Shown here piece after piece: positions 1 to 8,838 of a stretch of 64,000 bases of DNA. The notes beneath the pieces were generated by a model. That model was not told the DNA's origin and ran no database searches. It saw only the letters and a program-made list of their open reading frames with translations. Every line of letters begins with the position of its first letter. Position 1 is the first letter of the stretch. The translations under genes and the position numbers were made by a program. Source of the DNA: Ottowia thiooxydans DSM 14619 (lineage in GTDB: Bacteria > Pseudomonadota > Gammaproteobacteria > Burkholderiales > Burkholderiaceae_C); contig NZ_AUGX01000025.1 in NCBI RefSeq assembly GCF_000422885.1, positions 1 to 64,000 on the forward strand, given 5' to 3'.

Positions 1-75
1 GGCACTGGCACTGGCACTGGCACTGGCACCGGCACTGGCACCGGCACTGGCACTGGCACCGGCACCGGCACTGGG
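1..75 (+). repeat. Hexanucleotide microsatellite coding for (Gly-Thr)n
   Basis: About twelve tandem units of GGCAC(T/C), interrupted only by T/C third-base changes, begin at or before the window start. Because the unit is six bases, gain or loss of units changes linker length by Gly-Thr pairs without shifting the frame. The repeat lies inside the coding sequence that ends at 897. Confidence 0.85.
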
Positions 76-897
76 GGCGACGGCACTGGAGGTGGTTCTG
101 GTACGAGCCGCTGCCAATCGATGTCTGATCAGAACGCAACTTACCAATGCGTCGGACGAGACGTGATCTCGCTTGTAGCGGGCGGCTTCACGACCTTTGT
201 GGGCAACACCAGCGAATACATCAATACCGGCACCCAGACAGTAGAAACGCGAGGCCCGGCGGCTCAACTATGCTCGGTAACCAAATCAGATGGAATATGG
301 CACTTCAATACGCCATTCCGTAATTTCACCATCCCTGCATTAGATGAAATGGTGACTACATTCAACGAAAATTTGAGAAATGGTTATGCGGCTATGCAAA
401 GCCTTACGCCATTGGGCGGTGGTGAAAATCTACTAACCTATACGATCTTGGTGGATAAAGAAGGCAGTGTTTATCGCACAGCAATGGTTACCACTAACAC
501 TAAAGAAACCTACGCCTGTACTTTTGATCCCAAGCAATCCACGTCATCACCGAATCAGCCATCCGCCGATGAGTTTATACCTTGGAACAACAGCAGAAAT
601 GGCACGGTTGTAAAAGATGCATCTGATAATAGTTTTTCTTTTCACCGTAAAGATGGCTGTATATATAGCCATAACATGAAAACTACGTATACAAATTTCT
701 GCCTGGTACCTGGATCTGAAAATAGAATACGCTTCAAGAATCAAGATTATTATGTGTTGCACATTGCTGCCCGCGATGGCGGGTGTATTACTGGGCTGGG
801 GTTGGATGATGGGAGGCAGGTCGACATCTTCACCACATCTGTGACAGAGGCAACCGCACAAGTGCTGCCCACTAAATGGGTTATGTGCCCGAAATAA
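1..897 (+). CDS. Unknown protein with Gly-Thr repeat linker, 5' end outside window
   Basis: The frame ending at the TAA at 895-897 stays open to base 1, so the gene begins upstream of the window. Its first 24 codons visible here are an alternating Gly-Thr run encoded by the hexanucleotide GGCAC(T/C)GGCAC(T/C), followed by a Gly/Ser-rich stretch and a Cys. An ATG at 121 exists, but the in-frame repeat argues that it is internal. The remaining ~258 residues are polar, with several Cys (for example CVGRD, LCSVT, YACTF, DGCIY, CLVPG, VMCPK) and many Asn/Thr, suggesting an exported, possibly disulfide-bonded domain after a flexible linker. I recognise no family. The body (about 280-760) is visibly AT-richer than the neighbours, which may indicate foreign origin. 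A strong terminator follows. Confidence 0.6.
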   Translation, partial: GTGTGTGTGTGTGTGTGTGTGTGTGGDGTGGGSGTSRCQSMSDQNATYQCVGRDVISLVAGGFTTFVGNTSEYINTGTQTVETRGPAAQLCSVTKSDGIWHFNTPFRNFTIPALDEMVTTFNENLRNGYAAMQSLTPLGGGENLLTYTILVDKEGSVYRTAMVTTNTKETYACTFDPKQSTSSPNQPSADEFIPWNNSRNGTVVKDASDNSFSFHRKDGCIYSHNMKTTYTNFCLVPGSENRIRFKNQDYYVLHIAARDGGCITGLGLDDGRQVDIFTTSVTEATAQVLPTKWVMCPK

Positions 898-951
898 ATT
901 AAAGGCAATTGATACTTCGCTGTTGTTCCAGCGACGGCAAGTATCTATTGT

Positions 952-979
952 TAAAAAATCCTCTTCGGAGGATTTTTTA
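952..979 (+). terminator. Rho-independent terminator with UUCG loop
   Basis: The arms AAAAAATCCTC (953-963) and GAGGATTTTTT (968-978) are perfectly complementary around a TTCG tetraloop. Because the A- and T-tracts are symmetrical, the hairpin can end transcription both of the unknown gene (stop at 897) and of the leftward LuxR gene that stops at 1071. Confidence 0.85.
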
Positions 980-1070
980 CGTGAATGACATAGTCACACC
1001 TGCGCGGTTCGCGGCGGCAACCGTCGGAATATGTGGGTCCACCCACCACCACATCGCTTCCTGCGCTTGC

Positions 1071-2180
1071 TCAGCCCTGCAAGGATTGCAGCAACTGCAA
1101 AAGCTCCACTTGCCTGTGGCAGCCGGTTTTACGCAACAGGTTTTTAAGATGCGTACGCGCCGTGTGCCAACTCATGTCCCCTTCAGAGGCGAAATCCTTA
1201 ACCGTTTCGCCTTTGACCAAACTCAGCGCAAGCTGCGCTTCGGTGGGTGAAAGGCCCAGCATCTCTCTCATCAGATGAGGGTCAAGGTGAGGTGCGGCAC
1301 CAGAAACGGCTGCGATGACCATGGCCATGGGTGCTTGTTGCTGAGAGGCGCAGATGTGCGAGGCATTCAGCGGCAAGATGTTGAGCGTTAAGCGCCGTTC
1401 GCCATCTCCCAAGATGAGGGCACCGGCCTTGCCAGGTAGAGCGCACGCACCGCGTACCAATTGCACCAGCCGGCCAGAGGCCTTCGCGTGCGCGCAATGA
1501 AGCCGCCCATACCGAACGGCTAGCGCGCTGGATTGGGCCAGTAGCTTCTCTGCCGCGGCGTTGGCGTGATGGATGCGGCAATCCAGGTCCACCACTGCAA
1601 CGCACTGCCGCAGCGTCTCCAGTGCCGCCATCCCCAGGCTGGCACTTCGTGAGAGTGCAAGGGTACCCGCGCGCAGTTTGGCTGCGCGGGTGATGTCAGG
1701 CATCAGCTGCTCTATGAAACGCTTGTCTTCCAAGGAGAACGGCTTGGCATCCCGGGGGCGGATGAAGCTCACAAGTTCGCGCGCGCTGCCCTCTGTGCGC
1801 ACCACAACCCCCGCCGTATGCTTGAGTCCCAGGGGTATGAGCCAGTCTGCGTACACGGAGTTGCGAAGCGCCTCGGCCTCACTCACGTGTTCATGATCCA
1901 GCATGATCTCTCCGGGGGCGAGACCTAACGTTGCCATCAGCCGAAGATCGTTGCCAGCATGCTCTGTTTCGTATTCGGCCATGTTACGGGCCTGCAGGCC
2001 AAACTCCTCCACATTGCCCACGCTCTCTGGGGTGGGTGTCTCGCCTGAAAACAGCGTGAAACCGTGGAATATGCCCGCCTGCAGGTGCGTGCACATGTCA
2101 TCCATCGCGGCATACCAGGCCCCAGGCTCCAGTACCCCGTCATAGAACCTCCCCGCAATAAGTTGTGCCTGCTCGTTCAT
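1071..2180 (-). CDS. LuxR-family regulator (paralogue 1 of 3)
   Basis: This 369-residue protein has a C-terminal LuxR/GerE helix-turn-helix at about residues 300-365 (LGLSPTEAQLALSLVKGET followed by the recognition helix in DMSWHTARTHLKNLLRKTG). The N-terminal ~250 residues are a sensor-like region I cannot assign to a named domain; its opening GRFYDGVLEPGAWYAAMDDM recurs in both neighbours. It is the last of three tandem paralogues reading left and is closest to the one at 2356-3465. A 175-bp gap separates it from that gene, so it may have its own promoter. The ligand is unknown. Start chosen at MNEQAQ because the paralogue has MNEQTQ at the same place. Confidence 0.8.
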   Translation of the reverse strand: MNEQAQLIAGRFYDGVLEPGAWYAAMDDMCTHLQAGIFHGFTLFSGETPTPESVGNVEEFGLQARNMAEYETEHAGNDLRLMATLGLAPGEIMLDHEHVSEAEALRNSVYADWLIPLGLKHTAGVVVRTEGSARELVSFIRPRDAKPFSLEDKRFIEQLMPDITRAAKLRAGTLALSRSASLGMAALETLRQCVAVVDLDCRIHHANAAAEKLLAQSSALAVRYGRLHCAHAKASGRLVQLVRGACALPGKAGALILGDGERRLTLNILPLNASHICASQQQAPMAMVIAAVSGAAPHLDPHLMREMLGLSPTEAQLALSLVKGETVKDFASEGDMSWHTARTHLKNLLRKTGCHRQVELLQLLQSLQG

Positions 2181-2317
2181 GGTGAGTCCACCCTTACTCA
2201 GTCACCCCAGGCAGGATGCCGTCACAACGTGAACCGCAGATCCTGTGCATCTTCGTGCTTGGGTTTCAGGAGGCTGTGTCAGAGCCTTCTGCTAATTTCT
2301 CATCCATTATTCGCTAC

Positions 2318-2337
2318 TTTTTTACGAATGTAAAAAA
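2318..2337. other. AT-rich inverted repeat between LuxR paralogues
   Basis: TTTTTTAC (2318-2325) and GTAAAAAA (2330-2337) are perfectly complementary around GAAT. The repeat lies just downstream of the stop of the middle LuxR gene (2356) and upstream of the start of the left one (2180). On the minus strand the second arm is T-rich, so it could act as a weak terminator, or it could be a regulator site. The assignment is uncertain. Confidence 0.4.
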
Positions 2338-2355
2338 ATGTGTGGGAATTCCCTC

Positions 2356-3465
2356 TCAGCCCTGCAAGGACTGCAGCAATTGCACCAACTCCACTTGCCG
2401 GTGGCAGCCGGATTTGCGCAAAAGGTTCTTGAGATGCGTACGTGCGGTGTGCCAACTCATTTCCCCCATAGAGGCGAAATCCTTGACAGTCTTGCCCTCA
2501 ACCAAAAGCAGAGCAAGCTGCGCTTCCATGGGCGAGAGGCCCAGCATCTCCCTCATCAGATGGGTGTCCAGGTTCGGCGTGGCGCCAGACACAGCTGCCA
2601 CGACCATGGCCATGGGCGCTTGGCGCAGAGAGGCGCAGATGTGTGAGGCATTCAGCGGCAGGATGTTGAGAGTTACCCGTTGCGCGCCGTTTCTCAGGAT
2701 GAGAGAGCCGGCCTTACCGGGGATGGCGCACGCCCGGCGTACCAACTGCACCAGCCGGCCAGAGGCCTCCGCTTGCGCACAGTGCAACCGCCCATACTGA
2801 ACAGTCAGCGCGCAGGTTTGGGCCAGTAGCCTCTCAGCTGCCGCATTGGCGTGATGGATGCGGCAATCCATGTCCACCACGGCAACGCATTGGCGCAGAG
2901 TCTCCAGGGCTGCCGTCCCCAGGCTTGCGCTTCTGGCGAGTGCGAGTGTGCCCGCGCGCAGCCTGGCAGCGCGGGTGATATCAGGCATCAGTTGCTGGAT
3001 GAACCGCTTGTCCTCCAAGGAGTACGGCTTGGCATCCCGAGGGCGCATGAAGCTGAAAATTTCTCGTGCACTTTCTTCCGCGCGCACCACAACAGCTGCA
3101 GTGTGTTTGAGCCCCAGGGGCATGAGCCAACCTGCATACACGGAGTTGCGAAGTGCCTCGGTCTCGCTCACGTGCTCATGATCCAGCATGATCTCCCCAG
3201 GGGCGATGCGCAGCGTTGCCTCCATTCGACAATCGTTGGCGGCGTGCTCTGTTTCATACTCGGCCATGTGCCTGGCCTGTAGGCCAAACACTTCCAGATT
3301 TCCAATGCTTTGGGGAACGAGCGCCTCACTTCCCACCAGCGTGAAGCTGTGGAATATGCCCGCTTCCAGGCGCGTGCACATGTCATTCATGGCGGCATAC
3401 CAGGCATTGGGCTCCAGCACCCCATCATAAAAACGCCCTGCTATATCCTGTGTCTGTTCGTTCAT
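2356..3465 (-). CDS. LuxR-family regulator (paralogue 2 of 3)
   Basis: This 369-residue protein is a close relative of the one at 1071-2180 over its whole length, with the same N-terminal region (MNEQTQDIAGRFYDG) and C-terminal LuxR HTH (LGLSPMEAQLALLLVEGKT, then SWHTARTHLKNLLRKSGCH). The frame is open for 20 further codons upstream to 3525, but those lie inside the gene at 3471-4589. The ATG at 3465 aligns with the paralogue start and falls 5 bp past the upstream stop, implying translational coupling. It is cotranscribed with its right-hand neighbour. Target and inducer are unknown. Confidence 0.8.
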   Translation of the reverse strand: MNEQTQDIAGRFYDGVLEPNAWYAAMNDMCTRLEAGIFHSFTLVGSEALVPQSIGNLEVFGLQARHMAEYETEHAANDCRMEATLRIAPGEIMLDHEHVSETEALRNSVYAGWLMPLGLKHTAAVVVRAEESAREIFSFMRPRDAKPYSLEDKRFIQQLMPDITRAARLRAGTLALARSASLGTAALETLRQCVAVVDMDCRIHHANAAAERLLAQTCALTVQYGRLHCAQAEASGRLVQLVRRACAIPGKAGSLILRNGAQRVTLNILPLNASHICASLRQAPMAMVVAAVSGATPNLDTHLMREMLGLSPMEAQLALLLVEGKTVKDFASMGEMSWHTARTHLKNLLRKSGCHRQVELVQLLQSLQG

Positions 3466-3470
3466 GGCGA

Positions 3471-4589
3471 TCAGCCCAGTCTCAGCGATTGCAAAAGGGC
3501 GACAAGTTCCAGCTGACGGTGACACCCTGACTTGCGCAACAGGTTCCGGATGTGCGTGCGTGCCGTGTGCCAGCTAATTTTTTCGCTTTCAGCGAAGTCT
3601 TTAACGGTCTTGCCTGCCTCTAGCGAGAGTGCCAACCGGGTTTCTACGGGCGACAGGCCCAGTATTTCGGCAATGACATGCGGATCAAGATCTCCGGGGG
3701 CTGTGGGCTTGCGCAGTATCAAGAGTGCCAGCGGACTTTGGTGCGAGGCTGCCAGGAGGTGTTGAGTGTTGACGGGCATCACCGTGATGACCAAACTGTT
3801 CAATCCAGGCCCGGAATGAAATGTTCCAGCCATTCCCGTTCCCTGGCGTGTGCAGGCCGCCGCTACGGTAGATTGCAGTCGGGCTTTCGTACTCTCGTCG
3901 TGGCAGGAAAGTTGGCCGTACTGCACCACCAAGGCGCCCGCACTTGCGAACATGCGCTCAGCTGTGGGGTTCGCGTATTGGATGCGGCATTGGGCATCAA
4001 CAAGCGCAATGCCTTGCGGTAGGGCGGCGAGCGCGGTGAGCCCCAGGGCTGCTTGCTGAGCCAAATCGCTGGCATGGGCGCGCAAGCGGGCAGCCCTTAT
4101 CAAATCTGGCATAAGTTGCGAAGCAAAATCACGCTCTCGTTGGCTGAAGTGCGCTTGGTCCTTGGCACGCATGAAGCCTAAATACTGTTGAACGCTACCC
4201 TCTACGCGCAGCATCAAGCCCATGGTGTATTTCATGCCCTGCGGGGCCAGGCAGTCTGCATATAGCGCACTGCGTGACATGTGGCGGTCACTGAAATGTT
4301 CGTGGTCCAGCATGACCTGGCCTTGGCCAAGCTGCATGGCAATAGGAACCCGTTCGTCGATCAAGGCATAGTGCCGGTCGTAGTTTTCTACAGCCTCTTC
4401 GTTGTGTTCGCTGGCAATGCTTTCAAGCACGGAACCTTGCCGCACATCCACGGTCAATTGGTGAAAATTGAGGCCACCCACGGCCTCGCTGAACGTGGCG
4501 ATGCCGTCGTACCAATCCTGCTTTGACAGGATCCCGTCATATAGCAAACTGCTGATCTTCCTCATCCCCGGTTGAATATGGCTTGTCAT
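3471..4589 (-). CDS. LuxR-family regulator (paralogue 3 of 3, most divergent)
   Basis: This 372-residue protein has the same plan as the two paralogues downstream: an N-terminal sensor-like region (KISSLLYDGILSKQDWYDG) and a C-terminal LuxR HTH (LGLSPVETRLALSLEAGKT, SWHTARTHIRNLLRKSGCH). It is clearly the most divergent of the three. Its ATG lies 27 bp downstream of the stop of the large propeller gene at 4617-7655, so all four genes may form one leftward transcript. No quorum-sensing synthase is present in the window, so a signal other than an acyl-homoserine lactone is likely. Confidence 0.8.
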   Translation of the reverse strand: MTSHIQPGMRKISSLLYDGILSKQDWYDGIATFSEAVGGLNFHQLTVDVRQGSVLESIASEHNEEAVENYDRHYALIDERVPIAMQLGQGQVMLDHEHFSDRHMSRSALYADCLAPQGMKYTMGLMLRVEGSVQQYLGFMRAKDQAHFSQRERDFASQLMPDLIRAARLRAHASDLAQQAALGLTALAALPQGIALVDAQCRIQYANPTAERMFASAGALVVQYGQLSCHDESTKARLQSTVAAACTRQGTGMAGTFHSGPGLNSLVITVMPVNTQHLLAASHQSPLALLILRKPTAPGDLDPHVIAEILGLSPVETRLALSLEAGKTVKDFAESEKISWHTARTHIRNLLRKSGCHRQLELVALLQSLRLG

Positions 4590-4616
4590 AGCGCATCCAT
4601 TTTTTTGGGGTTCATG

Positions 4617-7600
4617 TCATACCCCTATCTGGCGTCTCCGGCTGATCCCTAGCCAGGCGAGCGCCAGGCCAAGCATGGCCAAGGCCCATGTGGATAAGGT
4701 TGGTACGGGTACAGGGGTAACCAGCTGAGAGCTCATGACTCCCACCTGCCCTGGATCAACAATCCGGCCATTGACCTGCCCGTCGTCATCTCCCTGCCCG
4801 CCATCGCGCAGCGTTAGTGTCACGGTGCTGCTACCCGGCTGAGCCACTGCGTGGCTATAGGGCGCCCATACCCCAGCGTTCAGCTTCCAATACCGCACGC
4901 CCTGTGGCAAGGCGCTCGGATAGGTGAGCGTGAGCGTCACATCAGTTGGATCGCACCCTGCCAGCGCAAAGTCCAGCAGCCCGTGTGGGAAGCTCAAGCC
5001 CGTTGGTGGGGCAGTAGCGGCATCGCCTACTGGCAACACCCGCACATGCTCAAAGCGGCAGGTGCTGCCACCTCCGGTGACGCTTGCAGTCACAGTGCCG
5101 GAGCTGGTGGGCGAGGGGGCAGAGAATGAGCTTGAGTTAACCAAAGGTGTAGCCGGATTGGAAGGGGTAGGTGGTGTACCGGTGTCTGCGCTGCTGCCTG
5201 CTTCGTTAAGAGCTTCCACGGTGAAGGTATAGGTCTGTCCGTTGACCAAACCGGTGAATGTGCAGGTCGTGGCCGTGGCGGGGGTAGGCGTGCAGGTCTG
5301 GCCGCCTGGCTGCGCGGTGACCACGTAGCCGGTGATGCCACCGCCGGTATCGGCAGGCGGTGTCCACGTCACGGTCACTTGGCCTGATGTTGCGGGTGTG
5401 GCCTGCACGTTGGCGGGAGTACCTGGAGAGACTTGTCGAGTGATGGCGACGACATAGGTGCGTGTGGAGGTTTGATCGCCGGACGTGACTTCCACAGTTA
5501 CCGTGTTGGCGCCCGGATTAAGTGCGAGAGTGGTGGCATTGCCGCTGCTGGCCGCGCCACCGTTGATGGTGATGGTGGCATCACCAATCCATGCGGTTGG
5601 GGTGATCGTGGCGCTTGCGCTTTGCACAGTAGCGGAGTAGCTCGAGGTGGCGCTGTCGAAGGCCGGTAAAACGGCTACGGGGTTGCCGCTCGCGGCCAGT
5701 GCCAAGTTCAGCAGGCGTGATTCATTGGAGAGAGCGCCATTGGTGCGTTTGAAAACGCTGCGGCCACTGGTGCCTGCGAAGATCGTCTGGCCGTTATTGG
5801 CTACGGCCAGGGAGTACACGTTTAGGTGGATCAGCCCATTGTTGACGGCAGCCCAGGAGTTGCCCCCGTTGGTGCTTTTGAATACACCGGTGCCAGTGCC
5901 CGCGAAGATCGTCTGGCCGTCGCCGAAAAGCTTGAGAGACTGCACATTGGATGAGCCCATCAGCCCATTGTTTACGGCCGTCCAGGAGTTACCACCGTTG
6001 GTGCTTTTGAACACCTGGTTGCCAGTGCCCGCGAATATTGTCTGGCTGTCGCTGCTTAGCACAAGTGAGTACACAGATGGCCTGTTGTAGATCAAGGCCC
6101 AGGAGTTGCCACCGTCCGTGCTTTTGAACACGCCGCGAGAAGCGGTCCCCGCGAATATCGTCTGATTGTCGCTGCCGAGCGCCAGCGATCTCACATCTGT
6201 ATCGCTCAGCCCATTGTTGACGGTGGTCCAGGAGTCTCCGCCGTTGGTGCTTTTGAACACGCCTTCATAGTTGGTGCCCGCGAAGATCGTTTGACCATCG
6301 CTGCTTAGCGCTAGAGAGTGCACTATTTGATAGGAGAGCCCCTCGCCATTGTTGACGGCGGTCCAGGAGTTCCCGCCGTTGATGCTTTTGAAGACGCCGC
6401 TGTTGGTGCCAGCGAAAACTGTCAGGCCGTCGCTGCCCAGTGCCAGGGAAGGAATACGGGACGCGCTTAGGCCGTTGTTTGCGGTGGTCCATGAACTGCC
6501 GCCGTTGGTGCTTTTGAAGACGCCGTAATTCGTGCCGGCGAAGACCGTCTGGCCGTCGTTGTCCAGCGCCAAGGAAGGTACAGAGAGATAGTTCAGCCCA
6601 TTGTTGACTGCCTCCCAGGAGTTACCGCCGTTGGTGCTCTTGAATATGCCGCGGCCCCAGGTACCAGCGAAGATTGTTTGGCCGTTGGTGCTCAGTGCGT
6701 GTGCGTACACGGACAGGTTGGAGAGCCCATTGTTGACGGCCGCCCAAGAATTGCCGCTGTCGGTGCTCTTGAACACTCCACCACCGCTGGTACCGGCGAA
6801 GAGCGTTTGACTGTCGCTGCTCAGCGTAAGTGAGTACACGGAGAGGGCCAGGCTGTTGGACAGCCCGTTGCTGACGGAGGCCCAGGAGCTGCCTCCGTTG
6901 GTGCTTTTGAAGACGCCGCCGCCATCTGTGCCGGCGAAGAGTGTTTGACCATCGCTGCCCAGCGCCAGGGATCTCACATCGTTATCGGTCAGCCCATTGT
7001 TGACTGCGGTCCATGAGCTGCCGCCGTTCGTGCTTTTGAAGATGCCGCCGTAGGTGCCAGCGAAGACGGTCTGTCCGTCGCTGCTCAACCCCAGGGAGTA
7101 CACAGTCTGGTTGGTCAGCCCATTGTTGACGGCAGCCCAGGAAGTTCCGCCGTTAGTGCTTTTGAACACGCCTTCATAGCCGGTGCCCGCGAAGATCGTC
7201 TGACCATCGCTGCTCAGCGCCAGGGAGTACACAGACGCGGCGGTCAGCCCATTGTTGACGGCGGTCCATAAATTCCCTCCGTTGATGCTTTTGAATACGC
7301 CGCTCCCATCGGTGCCAGCGAAGATTGTTTCGCTGTCGCCGCTGAGCGTCAGGGCTTCCACCTTCCGATTTGGCAACCCATTGTTGACGGTGATCCAGGA
7401 GATACCGCCGTTGATGCTTTTGAACACGTCGCCACCGATGCCAGCGAAGACTGTCTGACCGTCGCTGCCCAGCGCCAGCGCCTGGATGAATCCTCCACCG
7501 CCAGGCCCGATAGGTTCCCACGCATTCACGGCCCAGGCCGTTGAGCTCACGCTCCCCCAAAGCAGCACAAACACCAACAGCCAACGCAACCACCAAGGTC

Positions 7601-7655
7601 TATCGTGATGTTTCCTTGCCCCAGCATTGAATGGGCAAACAGTGGCAGCGCTCAT
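4617..7655 (-). CDS. Exported propeller-repeat protein with IPTL-CTERM anchor
   Basis: The 1012-residue protein starts with a cleavable signal peptide (~1-42; WWLRWLLVFVLLWG core, cut near AWA/VN). Residues ~45-640 hold 14 tandem ~43-residue units of the form LALSSDGQTIFAGT...GVFKSTNGGNSW, which resemble BNR/Ycf48/sortilin-type beta-propeller blades. Then come a cadherin-like beta-sandwich (~645-735), a fibronectin type III domain (~740-830), a choice-of-anchor U-like domain (GLLDFALAGCDP, GGQGDDDGQVNG, VDPG) and a C-terminal IPTL-CTERM signal (VPTLSTW, hydrophobic helix, SRRRQ). Family knowledge suggests sorting to the envelope or matrix. It probably heads the transcript carrying three LuxR genes. 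The ligand is unknown. Confidence 0.8.
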   Translation of the reverse strand: MSAATVCPFNAGARKHHDRPWWLRWLLVFVLLWGSVSSTAWAVNAWEPIGPGGGGFIQALALGSDGQTVFAGIGGDVFKSINGGISWITVNNGLPNRKVEALTLSGDSETIFAGTDGSGVFKSINGGNLWTAVNNGLTAASVYSLALSSDGQTIFAGTGYEGVFKSTNGGTSWAAVNNGLTNQTVYSLGLSSDGQTVFAGTYGGIFKSTNGGSSWTAVNNGLTDNDVRSLALGSDGQTLFAGTDGGGVFKSTNGGSSWASVSNGLSNSLALSVYSLTLSSDSQTLFAGTSGGGVFKSTDSGNSWAAVNNGLSNLSVYAHALSTNGQTIFAGTWGRGIFKSTNGGNSWEAVNNGLNYLSVPSLALDNDGQTVFAGTNYGVFKSTNGGSSWTTANNGLSASRIPSLALGSDGLTVFAGTNSGVFKSINGGNSWTAVNNGEGLSYQIVHSLALSSDGQTIFAGTNYEGVFKSTNGGDSWTTVNNGLSDTDVRSLALGSDNQTIFAGTASRGVFKSTDGGNSWALIYNRPSVYSLVLSSDSQTIFAGTGNQVFKSTNGGNSWTAVNNGLMGSSNVQSLKLFGDGQTIFAGTGTGVFKSTNGGNSWAAVNNGLIHLNVYSLAVANNGQTIFAGTSGRSVFKRTNGALSNESRLLNLALAASGNPVAVLPAFDSATSSYSATVQSASATITPTAWIGDATITINGGAASSGNATTLALNPGANTVTVEVTSGDQTSTRTYVVAITRQVSPGTPANVQATPATSGQVTVTWTPPADTGGGITGYVVTAQPGGQTCTPTPATATTCTFTGLVNGQTYTFTVEALNEAGSSADTGTPPTPSNPATPLVNSSSFSAPSPTSSGTVTASVTGGGSTCRFEHVRVLPVGDAATAPPTGLSFPHGLLDFALAGCDPTDVTLTLTYPSALPQGVRYWKLNAGVWAPYSHAVAQPGSSTVTLTLRDGGQGDDDGQVNGRIVDPGQVGVMSSQLVTPVPVPTLSTWALAMLGLALAWLGISRRRQIGV

Positions 7656-8103
7656 GGTGACCTCGGATCAATCGAAAACATCCAAACACGAGCGCTCCGC
7701 AATTCGCATGGCGGGTAGCTGCAGGCCCCAGCAGGCGTATATGCCTGCGGCTATGAGCCCAACCAGGAATGGGACTGACCCATACAGGGCAAGGCAAACC
7801 TCCATATGGGTTTTCTCCCTCCCGGCTCCCTCGCTTCATGCGGGCGTCGCGCCCTCTTTGGGGGATATTCGTTGCAAAACGTGACGCGCGCCATACCGCA
7901 AATGAGGTATGTCGTGTTCAGGCGCTCTAGAGTCGTTTCCGCTGGCAGCCCTGGGACCGCCGAGCTCCCGCTTGGCTCTCTCGGCTAAAAAGTCCCAGCC
8001 AAGCCCCTTATCGACGCCATGAAGCTTTTGGCGTCAAGCGGGGTAAGGGTGTTTTCAGTGTCTTGTGCGCTGAAAGCCCACCACCACATCACCCTAAGGC
8101 AAA
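7656..8103. other. Intergenic region, no gene recognised
   Basis: These 448 bp lie between the start of the propeller gene and the stop of the TetR gene. They should contain the promoter for the leftward propeller/LuxR transcript, but no convincing -35/-10 pair stands out. A short perfect hairpin (GACGCC 8013-8018, GGCGTC 8030-8035) has no T-tract. Frames open here show no recognisable protein. Confidence 0.4.
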
Positions 8104-8802
8104 TCAACCAACCTTTTGCGCCATTAAAGTCGGCGCGGCTGCCAGGTAAGCCGATACGTGCAGCCGTATGACTGCATCAATGCCCATCGAAGTTGAGTTT
8201 CGATAAACGTGCCGCCTGATCGCAAGGTGCGAGATAGCGCCGTGGAGCAACCAACCGATTTCCTGGCGCAGATCCAATTGCGTTGGCAGCGCCAAGCCAG
8301 CATCAAAAGCCGTTTCTTCTACGATGGTGTCCAACAGCGTCTTGATGACGGCGGTGATATACGCCGGTGCCATTTCCACCTCTGCCAGGGAGGCATAGAG
8401 AAACAGCCTCAGCCAACCTCTGGTCAGAACGCCCTCGTAGTACTCCCTGTAAAACCAGAGCAGGCGTTGCTCCAGCGCAATATTGCGGTCGCGGAGCTTT
8501 TCCAGCCAGACGGCCTTGAAAGGGCCCGCGATGTTGGCTTCGTAAACGGCCTCGATCAGCGCAGCTTTGCTGGGGAATATGGTGTAGAGCAGCCGCTGAG
8601 ACACGCCGCAGGCATCGGCCAGGGCGCGGGTTTGAGCGGTTAACCCATATTCTGAGAAAAATTCGAACGCCTTCGCCAAAATTTGCGCCTTGCGCTCGCT
8701 GGCGGGCATGCGAGACGTGGCACGACGCTTGCTTGACGGGAGCGTCGGTGCCGGGGCCTTGTCTTGCCTGTTGGCCGCAAGAAGATCTGACTTTGCTTTC
8801 AT
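8104..8802 (-). CDS. TetR-family transcriptional regulator
   Basis: The protein has 232 residues from the ATG at 8802. The N-terminal HTH reads AFEFFSEYGLTAQTRALADA then CGVSQRLLYTIFPSKAALIE, a standard TetR DNA-binding domain; the rest is the helical ligand-binding domain, whose inducer is unknown. The frame is open to 8901, but the extra 33 codons overlap an intergenic repeat also found at 28.9 kb, so the internal ATG is preferred. It diverges from the NIPSNAP/ABC/molybdenum-hydroxylase genes. Two matching palindromes, 8969-8984 in the divergent promoter and 9391-9410 before the ABC operon, are its likely operators, implying self-control and local repression. Confidence 0.85.
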   Translation of the reverse strand: MKAKSDLLAANRQDKAPAPTLPSSKRRATSRMPASERKAQILAKAFEFFSEYGLTAQTRALADACGVSQRLLYTIFPSKAALIEAVYEANIAGPFKAVWLEKLRDRNIALEQRLLWFYREYYEGVLTRGWLRLFLYASLAEVEMAPAYITAVIKTLLDTIVEETAFDAGLALPTQLDLRQEIGWLLHGAISHLAIRRHVYRNSTSMGIDAVIRLHVSAYLAAAPTLMAQKVG

Positions 8803-8838
8803 CGTGGCGGTGCCCACTGCTTCGAATCCTGTTGAAGA

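Noticed and set aside
1-75. Hexanucleotide array as a CRISPR or other non-coding repeat
   Set aside because: There are no spacers, and the repeat stays in frame with the gene that follows as Gly-Thr codons.
547-861. Open frame of 104 codons on the minus strand opposite the first gene
   Set aside because: It lies wholly opposite a longer frame that is open through the repeat, has no ribosome site and no recognisable domain.
8816-8835. Possible tRNA T-loop (CTTCGAATCC)
   Set aside because: No acceptor, D or anticodon stem can be built around it.
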